A stretch of DNA of 64,000 nt from positions 2,478,263-2,542,262 of the forward strand of contig BCHH01000003.1 in assembly GCA_001599595.1 (NCBI GenBank), read 5' to 3'. Below are positions 46,518 through 58,418 of the stretch, piece by piece. The notes under the pieces were generated by a model. That model worked only from the letters and a program-made list of their open reading frames with translations, had not been told where the DNA came from and did no database searches. The DNA comes from Beverwykella pulmonaria. Lineage: Eukaryota > Ascomycota > Dothideomycetes > Pleosporales > Melanommataceae. Numbering within the stretch: the stretch's first letter is position 1; each line of letters starts with the position of its first letter. Made by a program: the position numbers and the translations under genes.

Positions 46518-48508
46518 ATGCCCCATCACGCAGCCGCTCCGGGATCGATGTCGCCGCGTCGCTCGTCGCGGGCTCGCACCACCCAGCCGCCGACCGGCGT
46601 CTCGGCAGCAGCCAGCACCTCTGCGTCCTCCGTCTCGTCGGGACGCACCGATCGACCGACGAGAGCTAATAACAAGCAGTCTTCGCCTCAGAAATCCGCT
46701 ACGCCTCACTCCCTCTCCTCCGAAGATATCGACGAGCCACCTCGCGGCGCACAAGTCGAGCCTCCCCAGACCCGCCGCCGGGCCCGCGGGCAAGACAATG
46801 ACGAAGACGAGCCCACAAAGCTCGAAGACGAGCTCGACGATGAGATCGCCGAGGAGGAGGAGATCACACGATGCGTGTGTGGCCAGCAAGAGTATCCGGG
46901 TCCACCAGATCTCGGCAAGTCTAGAGATGGTCAAGCATCTTCAATGACAGACTCTGACATTCCGAGCGATGAAGCAGGTGGCCTGTTCATTCAATGCGAC
47001 ATCTGCAAGGTCTGGCAGCACGGCGGTTGCGTCGGCATCATGGACGAAGCTGCCAGCCCCGACGAGTACTTTTGCGAAGAATGCAAGGCCGACTTCCACA
47101 AGCTCATGACGAGCGCGAAAGGGTGAGTGGTCCTTCCAAGTTCGAGCCATTCGCGACGACAGATGCTTGGATCCGAGCCAGCGACACGCCACGGAGCGCG
47201 CTGGCAGCGAGATCTCGCTACGTTGACTTTTCGTTCTTCGATGGATGCTAATTCAGTTCACAATACAGGCAAAAGTACTCACGATACCTCCCCGTCGTTG
47301 ATCAGAGCCACGCGAAGAACACCCGGAAGACGTCTCTATCGAAGGAGCCAGACGACAAAACATCGCGAGACAAAGACCGCAATGCTCGAGCGAGCGTGGA
47401 ATCGTTCGGAAAGCGTCGATCAACCATGAACAGCCGCGCCGCATATGACGAAGATGAAGTGCTGAGAAAGGTCTTGGAGGAAAGCAAGCAAGAGGGGCCG
47501 ATGACGCAGTCGGAGAGCGGCAATCGAAAAAAACGAAGTCGCGATGATAGTGAAGAGTGAGTCTCGCTTGCTCCAACACCTAGGTGTGGGCCCAATTTGC
47601 TCACAAGTTTTTGCCGCAGGATCAAGCAGGAATCGAAACGACAACGTACAAGTTCACGATCCCCAAGCAACTCTCCAGTCATTGAATCCGAAGACGAGAC
47701 CCTCCAAAGCGCCTCCACAAAACAGAAGCCTCGTGGGGCAGCAGCAAGGAGCCAGCGTGAAAAGGAGCTACGCGACAAAGAGCGAGAGCGAGAACGAGCC
47801 GAGGCGGCGAATCGGCGTAAAGGTCGTGCTGAACGAAGGAAGGCAGAAGGTATAGCATAAATTTCACACGATTCTTGCCCAAGCTAATTTGGGACAGATC
47901 TAGACGCAGCGGAAGCTACGCCAGTCGAAGAGCCTGCCATGGCTGCATCCGCATCCGAATCTGTGGCACCAGATACTCCCACCGAAAGCCTAAAACCGAC
48001 ACCTGTTCCAAGAAAATCAGGTCGACCACCACAGAAGCGCCAAAGTAGACTCGGGCGAAATCAATACACGCGAGATGTCCCGACTCCTGCGACCAACGGA
48101 GCATCACCGGCACCTAATATCGAAACACCGAACTCGCCCCAGATCAGTGTTACAAATGGAGTGAGCAATGGACACGATAGCAGTGACGGCGCGACTGGGA
48201 CGAAACCAGCCAAAGCTAAGAATTGGCGGTTGGAGAAGCTGTCGTGGAACGATATAAGAAGACCAGCTGGGGTTATGCAAAACTACATCGCGCAGCGGCA
48301 GGTTGAGATGGCTGTAGATAAAAGCTTACCTGCGCCGCCTGTTCAGGCTTCGTCAGCGACTAATGGCGTGCAAAACCAGGAGGAGAGAAAATCCGAGGCA
48401 GACGACGTGGAGGGATTTAAGAAGCTCAGCACTGTGCAAATGATGGACGACTTGAGCAGAGAGCTTGTTCATTGGCAGCGGATGGTCAAAGAGCAGAATG
48501 AAAAGTAG
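46518..48508 (+). CDS. PHD-finger protein, Cti6-like (Rpd3L histone deacetylase complex)
   Basis: Four exons (46518-47122, 47269-47556, 47620-47849, 47898-48508) give 577 residues. A disordered S/T/P-rich head and an acidic stretch precede a C4HC3 PHD finger at residues 119-189: CVC, then QCDIC, WQHGGC and FCEEC, with the aromatic residue before CKVWQHGGC. A KYSRYLP motif follows directly. Further on are charged coiled-coil segments (REKELRDKERERERAEAANRR), a basic GRPPQKRQSRLGRNQYTRD patch and a C-terminal conserved block LEKLSWNDIRRPAGVMQ. This layout matches fungal Cti6, which reads methylated histone H3 and recruits the Rpd3 large complex in the nucleus. Introns are 146, 63 and 48 nt. Start choice: the frame extends upstream only from a TTG, and a second ATG lies at 46548. 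Confidence 0.88.
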
Positions 48509-49136
48509 CCCCGCTGGCATCCTTCCATCGCGCCTTGCATTCTTCTATCTACATATTTTGCACATTACGTGCTATATCTTCGGGTGGAATACCCAGGGCG
48601 CATTTATATTCTATTCTTGGCGCCAAATCACAGTGTAGGAGAAAAGGCGGTAAAATCAGTAAAGCTAGCCTTACTGTCCTTTCCATCGACTTCGGGTTTG
48701 GAGCATTCTGGAGTACGGATTTTTTTTAGGGACCTGGGTTTGGGATCAGTTCTGGATGGATACCCTCCACTTTGTTGTTACTTTGTCGCTGCACCGCATC
48801 ATCGCCGGGCTAGCGCTCACTAGCATGAACATGCGTATTGTACTCTTTCAGATTTGGGTGTTTAGGTCTCATTAGACCGACACTGTAGGGAAAAGCTAGA
48901 AGTCTTGGATCCACTAGCTGGTGGTATCCACGCGCATGCAGGAATAAAATGTACTATCGCCATTATCATTTATGTCTTCAAAATCTCGATTCCAAACGCC
49001 GAATCAAAACTTGTACTAATTATATAGCGTATCGCATCAACACATTCCGTCTCAACATTATTATCCCCCCAATAACCCCTTGTGTCTTCCTTTTTTTCAC
49101 TACCCTATTTCTTGTCCACTCTCTGCCTTGCTTCAT
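48509..49136. other. Convergent spacer, no gene seen
   Basis: About 630 bases between the stop codons of the PHD gene and the minus-strand orphan gene. AT-rich with T-tracts suited to 3' ends. Confidence 0.5.
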
Positions 49137-49602
49137 CTATTCATCCTTTCCTACCTTGATCTCAAGCACATCCTTACCCAGCCCCAACTTCAGCAGCTCC
49201 AGTATCGCGGGCAGGTTCTCGTCTGTCACGATAGTGTATTCAGGCCATGCTTTACGGTCCCGGCCTGACTCGCTCCAGTGGATTTTGAATTCTTGGATGA
49301 CTTCTTTTACGTCGGCGGATTTGTACTTGCCCATAACTGTGGTGTGCGTCAGCACTACCTTTAACCCTGTGTTGGAAAGAAAGGCAGAGAGAGGGCGGAG
49401 GGAACGGCGAGGAGAGGAATAGAGGGGTGAGGGACGTACATTCAGTGCAGTTTGGTGAGGTTGCGATCACGGATGTGATTTGTTTATTCAGAGACTTGAG
49501 GGTTATTTTTGAGGAGGTGTCGAGGAGAATGATCTCGTGGCGGTTGGAGGGGGGGAGCGTGAAGAGGATGGGGATTGACATTTTGACTGTTGATTTCTCC
49601 AT
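49137..49602 (-). CDS. Small protein of unknown function (120 residues)
   Basis: Two exons (49602-49440, 49336-49137) join in frame through a GTACGT donor and CAG acceptor (103-nt intron). ATG at 49602; a second in-frame ATG at 49581. The N-terminal half resembles a beta-strand-rich start (MSIPILFTLPPSNRHEIILL), and the C-terminal half is helical and charged, containing KYKSADVKEVIQEFKIHW and ENLPAILELLKLGLGKD, ending in a strand-like VLEIKVGKDE. I do not recognise the family. Support is the clean splice, balanced amino-acid composition and good amphipathic patterning, which make a real gene likely. It has no signal peptide or membrane segment. An alternative acceptor further upstream would add a few residues. 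Confidence 0.65.
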
Positions 49603-51241
49603 GTCAGTGTTGGAATTTAGGGGTTTGAAGGGTATGAGATGGCGTACAGTGGTTTGACTTGGGGTTGGTTTGATGTAGGGATGCTGATTGCAGAGAGGCT
49701 GAGTAGTTGGTATATGAATGATTTGGACGAGTTGGTTCTTCTTTGCGACTTCCAGAGGTTTTCAAGATTGCGAGCAAGTGGAACGTGTGTACGTCACTAT
49801 GCATCGCCTACCACACCCTTGTGATCGACAGGGTTGTGGCGCTTGGCGGGGCCGACAGGGATGAGCTCTTTAGGTTCAGGGCAATTGGATGGCTGAGGCT
49901 GTAAGGCTGAGAGGGACGCGGTGGGATGCAGTAGAGCTTTCGGACGCGGGCGTGAATGATGCGTGTATAAATTTATGTAAGAGAATTGTGCCGTTTTGTC
50001 AGGTTTTCAGCGTTTCGCAAATTTATTTGCTACCTCTTTTCTTGCTATTATATTTAGCTACACGTTGTTTACGATATATTTCCCGTCGATTCCAAAGAAT
50101 ATCAATAATGAGGAGAAGACCGAAGTCTGAGCAAAGCAAGCCAAGCTATTAATAGATCGTGACTGGGGCTGTGTATGTGATCAATTGCAAGAAGCAAAAT
50201 GAGAAGTTTCGTCAATAGTGCAAGGTAGGAAGGATTATTCCAGCATATCAACTTTGAGACGACTAACACCGTAAATATTCTTGGTAGACTCTTGGTATAT
50301 GTCTCAAAGAAGGGTTTCCATCTAATCAGTAATGAATATGTTCGTGAAGCGATTTTCGAGGCACAGGGCCGGAGATCTTGAATTAAAAATACGTTAGCTA
50401 TAGCTATAAAGACGATATACACAGGTCAATATTGGATAATCTGTAGAACGGAGAAAGAACGATTGGGAGCTTCTGATTAGTCTCATCAGTAAGATATATT
50501 CACTACCAGAGCTAAGAAACGTAACGTGCAATTCGAAATTTGGCCCACCGACAAGCTCACTCTATGGCGTTTGAAGTGAACTACCCCTTTTGTGCACTCA
50601 GGCCAAAGGCTCTCGTCAACCCATCCGCAATGAGGTCCCCAAAGAGCGACATGAAAACGTGAACGGAGTAGCGTACTCATCCTATGACACCGACACTGCC
50701 GAGAAGAATGAGTTTTCTTAGCTCCCGAACGAATGGAAGTACGAGAACCGCAATATCACTTTCCGATACGCACAACAAAATCGAGTGACTCATTCAATCA
50801 AAAGCTTCGGAACCGCCCCAACTGCAACAATACTGCTGAGAATCCCTCTCCAAAGCCAACGCCAGTTATCTTCAGATACACTAAACCTACCACAGTCTCC
50901 ACGCAATTCAAGTAGGCCCTAACCTGTTCCCAAGTATGACAAAGCCTTCGAATGTCCAAGAACGCCATCCCCTGCCGCTTGAGAAGTTTGTTTTTACATC
51001 GTAGCCTCCATAGCGGCACAACCAGTCAGTAAAAGGAAACTCATAGTAGTAGCATGATACAATGCCCAGAATATTTGGAGGCACATGAGCTGTATTTTCA
51101 TTAAGATACATCATATCACAGTTAGATATTGAGCACGTCAACTCATCGCCATGCTGCCTTATTTCAAAGACGTCAAACTCTGGATAGGATATCACTTTTC
51201 ACCATCTTCTCATGTCGTTATTTCGTCAATTTATTTACACA
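49603..51241. other. 1.6 kb AT-rich spacer
   Basis: Between the start of the 120-residue gene and the Dbp9 stop, both minus strand. No motif-bearing frame was found on either strand. Confidence 0.5.
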
Positions 51242-53096
51242 CTACTTTTTCCCCCTACCTCTCGCGTTGAAAGTCTTTAAGGGGTCGATCTTCCCCGTCC
51301 TATTTCTGACCACCTTCCTTCCCTTCTTCCTCATGATTTTGCTCCCTTTCGGCCTCTGCAAGTTCACGAACCCAACGTCTTCGGCTTTCCGGCCGCCAGG
51401 TAGGAGATAGTCTGGGACGTGCTTGAGATGAGGTTGTATTTTTGCTGGATGGTTTAGGTTCTGGTCGTGGCGGAGATGGGAGAGAGATTCGGGATGTTCT
51501 TCGAACTGTAAGTTGCATTAGTATGTAAGGTAGACAATAAGGTGAGTCCAGAAAGGAGATTGGGTACTCACATATCTACTCAACTTTTGGCTCTTTACCA
51601 ACTCCATCCTCAACTCCTTAATCCGCGCCTCCCGAATCGCAATTCTTGTCACCGCCCTCAGCGCATCGGCAAAACGATACCTGAACGGTTCTAACTTCTT
51701 CAGATCAAATCCATAATTTTCGACCTTCTGTCCTTCCTTTTGGTGCTTCTCAATCTTCACAAGAACTTCCTCGTCATGTGCGCAACCAGGAAAACTAGTC
51801 GGTTTGTGTCTGCGGAATTTGTCCTTGGGGATGATGAAGGATATCGCTGTGCCTGATTTGCCCGCTCGCGCCGTTCGACCAATCCGGTGGAAATAGCTCT
51901 TATATGAATCGGGCAAGTCGAAGTTCAGGACGCAGGAAACGTTGAGAAAGTCGATGCCGCGGGACACCCCGGAGTCCGTTTTGGATGCCTTGGAGGTTTT
52001 GGCCTTCTTACTCGGTCTGTCCTCGCTCGAACCTAGAATTTCATTCTCGTCCGAAGCGATCAGTATATCATAGATATTCTTGTTGAATTCCTCGACGATG
52101 TGTAATCTTGACGTGAGAGGAAGCTCTGAATTGAGCACACAACTCTTGATGCCGAATTGCTCTAGAAATAGCTTCACCCGGTATGACCGATCCACATCCC
52201 CAACGAATATGATGGTCTTGCCCTTGATCAGCTTGAGTAAGAACATAGCGTATATGAGCAGGAATTTTTCGTCCTCAGCGCACTTGATTATGTACTGCTT
52301 AACGTGTTGTGATTCTTTTTCCACGTCGTCGAGGTTGAGGATTACAGGATCGCGGCAGAAAAGTCCTCGCAGGGTCTCCAATTCGGTGTTTAAGGTAGCG
52401 CTCATGAGGCTGCACATGGTTAGCAAGTAGATGGCCACACAGTAAAAGCGGGGCCTACAAAATCTGAACACCCTTCGGCATATTCTTAGCAAGGTTGCTC
52501 ATGTCTTCCTGGAACCCATAACCCATGACTAAATCACCCTCATCCACTACCAAATGCGCTAGATTTTTCAGCGAAAGCGCACCGCTGTTCACATTGACGC
52601 TTGCTCGTGCCGGCGTGGCGACGACGATGTCTGGCAAATCTGCCAGTTTTGCCCGTTGCACGACATCTGATTCCTTGCCCGCGATATTTTGTATCTGCAT
52701 TTGCTGCCCGCAGTGTGTAGAGAGTGATTGGGCGAGTTTCGTGACCTGTAAGGCGAGTTCCTTCGTGGGAACGAGGATGAGGGTGGAGGTCTGGTGCGTT
52801 TCACGGCGGCGAAGAGTATGGTGGAGAATTGGAAGCAAATAAGCGGCGGTTTTGCCTGTACCTGTGGATGAACGTGCAAGGATATCTTTGCCTTCGAGCG
52901 CCAGAGGTATTGCTCTTGCCTGAACTGGGGTCGGTGTACTCCAGCGTTGGTCTCGGATTCCTCGAAGAAGTCGCGGTTCTAGGTTGAAGGACGCGAAGGT
53001 AATGAGCTCGGGAGCTTTGGAAATCTCGGTGTCATTGCTGGCGTTAGTAGGCTCGGTGGCCTCTGGGACGTCGTTCGCATTAAGTTTGCGCTTCAT
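51242..53096 (-). CDS. DBP9: DEAD-box RNA helicase Dbp9 (DDX56 orthologue)
   Basis: ATP-dependent helicase of the nucleolus needed for 60S ribosomal subunit assembly (27S pre-rRNA processing). Three exons (53096-52459, 52409-51572, 51505-51242) give 579 residues; yeast Dbp9 has about 594. Q motif around 35-62 ([20 protein letters not shown]), Walker A STGTGKT (77-83), TPAR, motif II reading DEGD (185-188) in place of DEAD, SAT (216-218, completed across intron 1), the Dbp9-type charged insert with a lysine run ([15 protein letters not shown]) before RGIDF, and motif [12 protein letters not shown]. The basic tail ends in ARGRGKK, fitting the family. Introns are 49 and 66 nt. The start at 53096 is MKRKLN, the usual family beginning. 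Confidence 0.95.
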
Positions 53097-53429
53097 ATTG
53101 GCGGTCGAGGATGTTGTGAGATGTGAATGATAACCAAAAGTTCAGATTCGAGTTTAACTTTTCGAGGCGCTAGACAATGCACTATACTGGACTGGGGCTA
53201 GCTGACCACACCACGGAACATCTCCGGCCCGTTCACGTGCACAGTCCTTCACTGCTACCTTGTCAGGTTACAACCGTCATATCTTTCACTTGCTTCGTGA
53301 CACTACAGATTGAATCTCGAATATGGTCTTCAAAATTTGTCTCAACTTTTTTTTTAAATATAATAAATCTCCATTCAAAACCGCAATGTCAGGTTTTATT
53401 GCCAGCAACTGGACAGCTCTCCCAGTGCC
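53097..53429. other. Dbp9 upstream region
   Basis: 330 bases with a T-rich tract near 53346 and no gene. Holds the Dbp9 promoter. Confidence 0.5.
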
Positions 53430-54130
53430 ATCCAAGACTTTGAAGAATCAACGACAGAGATCCTTTCTCCATCTCAACCCGCCGTTATTCGACTCTTAGA
53501 TGTACTGCCAGATCTTATTGAGGGCAAAATTCAGGTCCATATAAGACATGATCGAGTATCTTCACAATACCGATGCCTGTATACCAATGAGGAGAAGACA
53601 TCAAAAGCCACGAGATTCTTCTCAATGGCCATTCAATCCGTATGTAAAAACGTAGTCTGTCTGGATGCACACCGCGATCTGAATAAAGCTTTCAATTTGA
53701 TCAACGATTTCAAGGGGACCAATGACCCCACGAGATATTTCGTCGGCTTCGAACAAATATGGATAGTTCCATATTGGCAAAGGGCATGGATCGCACAAGA
53801 GATTATATTGGCGCGGCATTTCTTTATTATGACTGCGGACAAATTCACGGGATTTCCCCAACTTCTCGAAGTATCAGACCAGTTATCTTGGTACGAGGTA
53901 TGCCTTTTATAGACCATGAGATTTTTTCATTTCTATATAATGAACGGAGATCTCGGAAAGGCACAGCAAGCAACCACGAACGGTTCATATTAGAACTTCT
54001 ACTTGGACGAGAAATCAAAGATTCCCAATGCTAAGATGCACGCGATCGTATTTACGCACTTCTCGCACTTATATGAGATGTTTCTGACAAAATGAATCTT
54101 GAAGCTTTAGGAGTTGATGATGAAAATGAT
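53430..54130 (+). pseudogene. Relic of a HET-domain (heterokaryon incompatibility) gene
   Basis: One frame runs from about 53430 to 53912 with the HET start VIRLLDVLPDLIEGKIQVH and the later block YWQRAWIAQEIILARHFFI (HET genes have YW-RVWIxQEIxLAR). A different frame, after a stop at 53913, resumes with DARDRIYALLAL at 54035, which is the DPRDRIYALLGL motif of HET proteins. The central motifs (the SYVWG and WIDAxCINQ blocks) are missing, so there is an internal deletion. There is a frameshift between about 53890 and 54030, and stops at 54032-54034 (TAA, just before DARDR) and a TGA after it. HET genes trigger cell death on fusion with incompatible strains; this copy cannot make a full domain. 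Confidence 0.82.
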
Positions 54131-56399
54131 GTGCACTCATTATTCTGGAGAACTGGCCAGCATTTCTGTGGCTGACATACCTACAACTGGATGATGACAT
54201 TATGCAGACGCCTCGGTATAACGTAGGCGAATATGTTGTGCTCAATCCTCTGAGATGCATATCTTTAGATGTAAAATGCTTCTATGTTAATGGCGGTAGC
54301 GTTGTTATAAGAAAGAAGCCAGGAACAATCCTTCGCAAATAATTTTGGAAGCCCAGGAAATCATACCGTCCCGTGGAAGCGCTACTGACTAATCAGTCTG
54401 TCCTATATATCAGCTGTACATACTTCACACAGAATACACATCTTCATACTCTTCCTTCTACACTCCTGCTTACATATTTCAGGCGGTGTTACAGAGATGT
54501 GCTGAAAACATCTTTGTCTGTTTGGAGGGGACTGATATGGACGCGGATTGGCATCTTCATACCCTCTTCCACCCGTCTGCGAATGATAGTGTTTCCATGA
54601 AGTTGAATTGTTGTTGTTGATTTGATTATTGGAACTGTCAAGACGTGGAGAGAAGGGAGGCGAAGGCCGTACTTGGGAATAACACTGAGGAAGGATGTGG
54701 AGCCCTGTTGTCTTGGCACGAGGTTATTTCCCTATCACCGGGGACTTGTTATCCATTCAATTAGTTATTGCAGGCTTGGAGCGTTGGGAGAGTTATTATT
54801 GGAGGGAGGAACAAAGGTAAGCAGATTCTGAGGCTTGACAACCCTGTATCTGATATTCCTCTGAGACTTTAAAGCTAAACACCAATTAGATACCTAAAAA
54901 AACTATCCTAGAACTTAGGATTTGAGCTACTCTGATTTGGAGTATCTGCTGAGACGTGGGGGGGCCTGTCCCTCCAGAAATTCTGTGGAGATCACTTCCT
55001 ATAAGACCAACATCTGAACTTGTTGAAAGAAAGGGTTTTTATAAGCATGTTAATTCCTGGGAAGAGGATGGTAATCTATAGGGCAGACCAAGATCTCAAA
55101 ATCTATGTGAGCCGCATCTAAGGTCACTGTCTTGATGACTGGTTTCGTTAATGCAATATGTGAAGCCTCCGGTTCAGCTGGGTGGAATTTCAAAAATACA
55201 AGACTGGAAAAAGTCAGAGAGTGAGTAGAAGGATCTTCCTAGTAGAAGGTGAATTTCCATTCGAATATTTTAAATCGACGTTAATAGGCTAGAATACATG
55301 ACAAGGAACTAGAGAGGAAGCAAAACACTACTTTCAAAGTGCATTGCACCCTTTTATAGAGATAATTAATAGGAGGCTCTTTCCACTAACAATACTAGTT
55401 ATTCTCAAACGTAAAAGTCGGAATGATGAAGGGACTCAGAACCATGTTGAGAGCTCACCAAAAGCTGAACTACTAGTCAGCCGGTTCGTCATAGCCGAGG
55501 TGAGGGAGAGATCTGATTACATATGGTATGTGGTGCCTTCTAACCTCCAGTACACTAGCACATCGAGTAGTTTAATTGTCACAAACAAGGAATCAGTCAT
55601 ACATGACCGGCATAACAAATCTGATTCAGCTGGTTCCACAGAACAAGAATATGCTTAGAAACACCCTTATCGAAATTTTTGAAGTAAAGCACTGAAATGG
55701 CGAATGCGTGGACGGTTGTTACACCCGCATGTGAAAACGTGATTCTAGACGCTGAGTTCTCGTATTGACTTGGCAAAATCTACCAAATCGAATGAAGTGT
55801 CAAAGCATGTGATATTGCGCGATGCATTCTCGAAGGGTATCGCTGGACTGATCAGGTCTCATACAAAGCAGAGTTTGGATTTGAGATGATCTTTGAGAGG
55901 GGAATGGCTTCACATAATGCTAATCAGGTTTGCTTCTCTTCTTCGTTGATTGTAAAACGGGAGCGGACCCTCGTGCAAACGTGAATTGTGATGTATTGAG
56001 CAAAATAAGGATTGATATGGCTGCTTGTATTCTTACTAGCGGAGCGTGCAATTTTTGTCCAACAGAGTTGTTAAAGTATAGAAAATAAGATAAACATGAG
56101 AGGGGCATTCTGATATTTCAAAGGGAACCGATCCACCCTCATTCGTTGATTGTACCATCCTAACGATGAAGAAGCTACACCAAAATGATTATCCTTGCAG
56201 CTGAAGGAAAGTGAAGATGTGTAACGTATTGGTGGTGCGAGTTCTTTATGAAAACGTTATTGCTTGAAAAAGAAAACTGCTTCAGATCTCGTTAGGGAGC
56301 AACAATATAAGAAAGATCGAAAAACGTATTTGGTGTGCGAAAAGGAAATACGTGATGGAATGGCCTGATAGTTCCTGCATTGTTTTATGCTTCGTCAAT
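54131..56399. other. AT-rich degenerate stretch
   Basis: About 2.3 kb with only short frames and no recognised motif. Composition and neighbours suggest decayed mobile or accessory DNA. The C-terminal part of the HET relic may continue here beyond recognition. Confidence 0.45.
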
Positions 56400-57460
56400 C
56401 TATTCTTCGTTCTGATTGGCCGTGACTTCAATGGCTTGGTTTGTTCCCTGGAAGTTCACCATATTCCAATATCCCCTTAAAGAGGCGACATGGGTGCTGT
56501 GCACGTCACCCAAATCTTTCACCTTGACATTGTATTGAATGGGGTGGTGGATGCCGAAATAGATCCTGGAGGCTCTGTGTAAAGGTGGTGTTTTCTCGGC
56601 CCCAACGATGCATATTGGTTGCATGGTCATCGCTGGCTCGTCCGGTAGCGGTTCTGGCTCTTGGCCGTAAGAATAGGCAATGGCATGCTCGTCAGACCGC
56701 ACGCCTTTCTTGAGTGTGCCCCGGTTCCCGTAGGTGAAGATTGGACTATGCATTGTCAAATCCGAACAATAAAATTATGATTTAGAGCTGTGCTTACCAA
56801 GCATAGCAAAATTCCTGCCTGGCCCGAACCACAATGAAGCGGCGAACCTGGGTATGAACTAATTGCCCAAATAGTACGGTGGATATGGAGCTGTTATAGT
56901 CGGTGACTGTGCTACCAGCAGCCTCAGTGAATATTACAGCGAAAACCTGTGATTGCATCAAAGACATGTATCTAATTTGAATAGAGATGATCTTACCTTT
57001 CCTTCCTGGAAGAAGGATCGAGGTCTCACATAATACGCTGAATATAGTTAGTACAACTCGTGGAAGAAAGATGTTAGCTGATAGAAGAACCAAGGTACGT
57101 ACAACTATCGAGCTCTTCATAGTGAGTCCCGGGTGAGGGAGTCCCTGGGTTGTAGCTGCCTGCCACGGTCAAACCTTGACCTCTTCCAGCTCTCGGGACT
57201 AGGCTGATAAGGGAATCACTGCGTTCCCCACGTGTGCCGGTGATTTCACCTGGGGGACCTGAATTGTTGGTTGAAGGAGGCGCTTGAGTCTGTACACTCG
57301 GCTGTGCGGTCGCCCAGATGGTGACCCATTGCCCTGCATTTGGTCAGACGTTTCAGGGAGAGGGAACACTATCATACTCACCAGTGCCAGGGTTATATTC
57401 TTGACGATAGTGTGCCTGGTGGTCCACGCTCCATATCCAATTGCGGTTTTGGTCAGCCAT
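56400..57460 (-). CDS. DUF6590-domain protein
   Basis: Five exons (57460-57382, 57333-57103, 57037-56997, 56946-56798, 56745-56400) join in frame to 281 residues. The start MADQNRNWIWSVDHQ and a following QWVTIWA resemble the tryptophan-rich heads seen in such proteins. A low-complexity S/P/G/T segment follows. THYEELDSSYYVRPRSFFQE leads into the domain at about 110-270: VFAVIFTEAAGST, YNSSISTVLFGQLVHTQVRRF, FCYACPIFTYGNRGT, DEHAIAYSYG and RIYFGIHHPIQYNVKVKDLG. The FCYAC/PIFTYG join is created by the last splice. The DUF6590 family is fungal and has no known function; it occurs mainly in plant- and litter-associated ascomycetes. No signal peptide or membrane segment. The gene looks intact although it lies among relics. 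Introns are 48, 65, 50 and 52 nt. Confidence 0.85.
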
Positions 57461-57880
57461 GATCACAGCTCTGCCACATCACTGTGTGCTGTCTTGCACC
57501 TGTTGGACCACGTCGATACACCCATATTTAACCTTTCTGAGGAGCGCCGCGAGAGTCGCTGCTGAGGGGTAGATGCAGCAGAGCCGCATCGAGCGTGTCG
57601 CAATGAATGCGCCGTCATCTAGAGCAATGCCGGCGGTGACACGTAGGCCGATATGGCGGGGCTGATTGAAGGTGTGTGGAGCATCACTCTTGCAGAGGTG
57701 ACAGGGGCTGGGACTGGATTTGCCAAGGCGCTAAGGCGCTTACCGGCCTGGGCCATGCCGCCCGCCCACAGTGTCGGAGAGTGGAACGGCGGCTGCTTTA
57801 AGCATCCCACGTCTTCCCGGTGCTCCCGGGAGGACAGCTCGCCTTATTGCCTTTTGCGACATGGTGCCTTATTAGTGGGA
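57461..57880. other. Upstream region of the DUF6590 gene
   Basis: 420 bases, GC-richer than its surroundings, with a short GCGCTAAGGCGC palindrome near 57730. Presumably the DUF6590 promoter; no gene. Confidence 0.4.
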
Positions 57881-58006
57881 TACAAGCCCCCCTCATGAGC
57901 GGGTTTGTAGCGTGTGCCAGTGCGTTTCCATACAATCGACCCGTTCCATACAAAATTTGTCCGTGCGTGGCTCACGCTACAAACCCGCTCATGAGGGGGG
58001 CTTGTA
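57881..58006. repeat. Foldback element (inverted repeat, MITE-like)
   Basis: Two 39-base arms, 57881-57919 and 57968-58006, are reverse complements with one mismatch (GTGTGCC against GTGAGCC), separated by 48 bases. Outer ends are TACAAG/CTTGTA. Each arm contains the self-complementary CTCATGAG, so each can also fold alone. There is no open frame inside. No clear target-site duplication is visible at the borders. A small non-autonomous transposon or a foldback structure are the main options. Confidence 0.85.
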
Positions 58007-58418
58007 CAAATGCATCACATTCCTAAGGCTATTATGTTTAGAGTTCTCAGCCTTGCTTTTTTTTCTCGACAATGAGCATCGATGTTTCCCATAAGTGCGC
58101 AAACCCAGATGGTTCTGGGCCGATGGAATCGCGCCACGCTCTCTCGCATGGTTTGCGCTCCTTCAGGTGCGTTTCACGATGAATCAGAGCTAACGAGGCA
58201 CAGCGTTTCCATCACACCATCCGCCTTCTGCCTCTTATTATGGCCTTCCCTGGGCAGATAGCGCAGAAGAGTCTTTCTACTCTTTGCTCCATACCAGTCA
58301 CGACCCGACACTTGCTAGACCGTTTCAAGGACAGCACACCAGACAGGAATCTGGGTCAATTCCAGGACGTCGAGTTGGAAGTATACCTGTTCACTCTGGC
58401 CGCGTCGTTGTTCCCCAG
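58007..58418. other. Spacer before the coiled-coil gene
   Basis: About 400 bases. An ATG frame from 58240 runs out of phase with the downstream gene; it could be a first exon but no convincing splice was found. Confidence 0.4.
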
